From NCBI RefSeq assembly GCF_017897595.1, contig NZ_JAGKIK010000005.1, positions 243,731 to 307,730 of the forward strand: a DNA stretch of 64,000 nucleotides, given 5' to 3'. Origin of the DNA: Aquimarina sp. U1-2. GTDB taxonomy: Bacteria; Bacteroidota; Bacteroidia; Flavobacteriales; Flavobacteriaceae. Shown here piece after piece: positions 63,977 through 64,000 of this stretch. The notes below the pieces were generated by a model. The model made no database searches and was not told the DNA's origin. It worked only from the letters and a program-made list of their open reading frames with translations. The translations under genes and the position numbers were made by a program. How positions within the stretch are numbered: the stretch's first letter is position 1; each line of letters opens with the position of its first letter.

Positions 63977-64000
63977 AATATTTATATTTAAAAGTGAATT

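Larger units (their letters stand above)
63439..64000 (-). repeat. 191-bp tandem array of precursor genes, open at the window edge
   Basis: Start codons lie at 63594, 63785 and 63976, an exact 191-bp period. Leader-coding parts and the roughly 26-base spacers are nearly identical. Bases 63977-64000 repeat the spacer found upstream of the other copies, so at least one more unit probably lies beyond 64000. Confidence 0.9.

Overview
The window is AT-rich chromosomal DNA from a member of the Bacteroidota, most likely the family Flavobacteriaceae. The supporting evidence is the flavobacterial gene order ribH - small membrane protein - mutL - rhomboid pair and parA-parB-DUF5683-dapB-lepB-WbqC, many TonB-dependent receptors with N-terminal carboxypeptidase-like domains, paired methylmalonyl-CoA mutase subunits, and promoter -7 boxes of the TAnnTTTG type. 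I cannot name the genus from sequence alone.

Layout. 0.2-6.5 kb (+): TPR protein, lumazine synthase, a small membrane protein, MutL, two rhomboid proteases and an exo/endonuclease-phosphatase family protein. 6.5-12.8 kb (-): a lipoprotein, WbqC-like protein, signal peptidase I, DapB, DUF5683 protein, ParB and ParA. 12.9-23.9 kb: a dienoyl-CoA-reductase-like SDR, a receptor-plug/TPR hybrid, then a minus-strand run udk - divIC-like - mutA - hypothetical - mutB, plus anmK, a hypothetical and a cytochrome c. 24-30 kb: a PQQ-type sugar dehydrogenase, a TonB receptor and a group of small flavobacterial genes.

30-54 kb is an iron/heme acquisition region with three modules. Module 1 (-): DUF3325-like, DUF3649-like, PepSY reductase, TonB receptor, DUF4374 lipoprotein; this resembles a xenosiderophore (Xus-type) uptake system. 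Module 2 (-): a second receptor, a second DUF4374 lipoprotein and a thrombospondin type 3 repeat lipoprotein, divergent from a membrane-anchored AraC regulator. Module 3 (+): a HmuR-like receptor with HmuY, then DUF6607 - ankyrin - DUF2271, a DinB-like lipoprotein and a PepSY-flavodoxin-FNR fusion reductase. A shared 17-bp palindrome, approximately TTTAGAnTnAnTCTAAA, lies at the promoters of these modules and marks a probable iron regulon.

After a tRNA-Pro(UGG), 54.8-64 kb holds a probable class I lanthipeptide-type (RiPP) locus: an HlyD-family protein, a C39-peptidase ABC exporter, a full-length LanB dehydratase and an MDR-family reductase on the + strand. Convergent to them are at least three tandem precursor genes on the - strand, each in an exact 191-bp period with identical double-glycine leaders and short hydrophobic single-Cys cores beginning TTPVC. 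The array appears to run off the window edge. No LanC cyclase, regulator or recognisable immunity gene is visible here. This locus and the iron regulon are the most interesting parts of the window.
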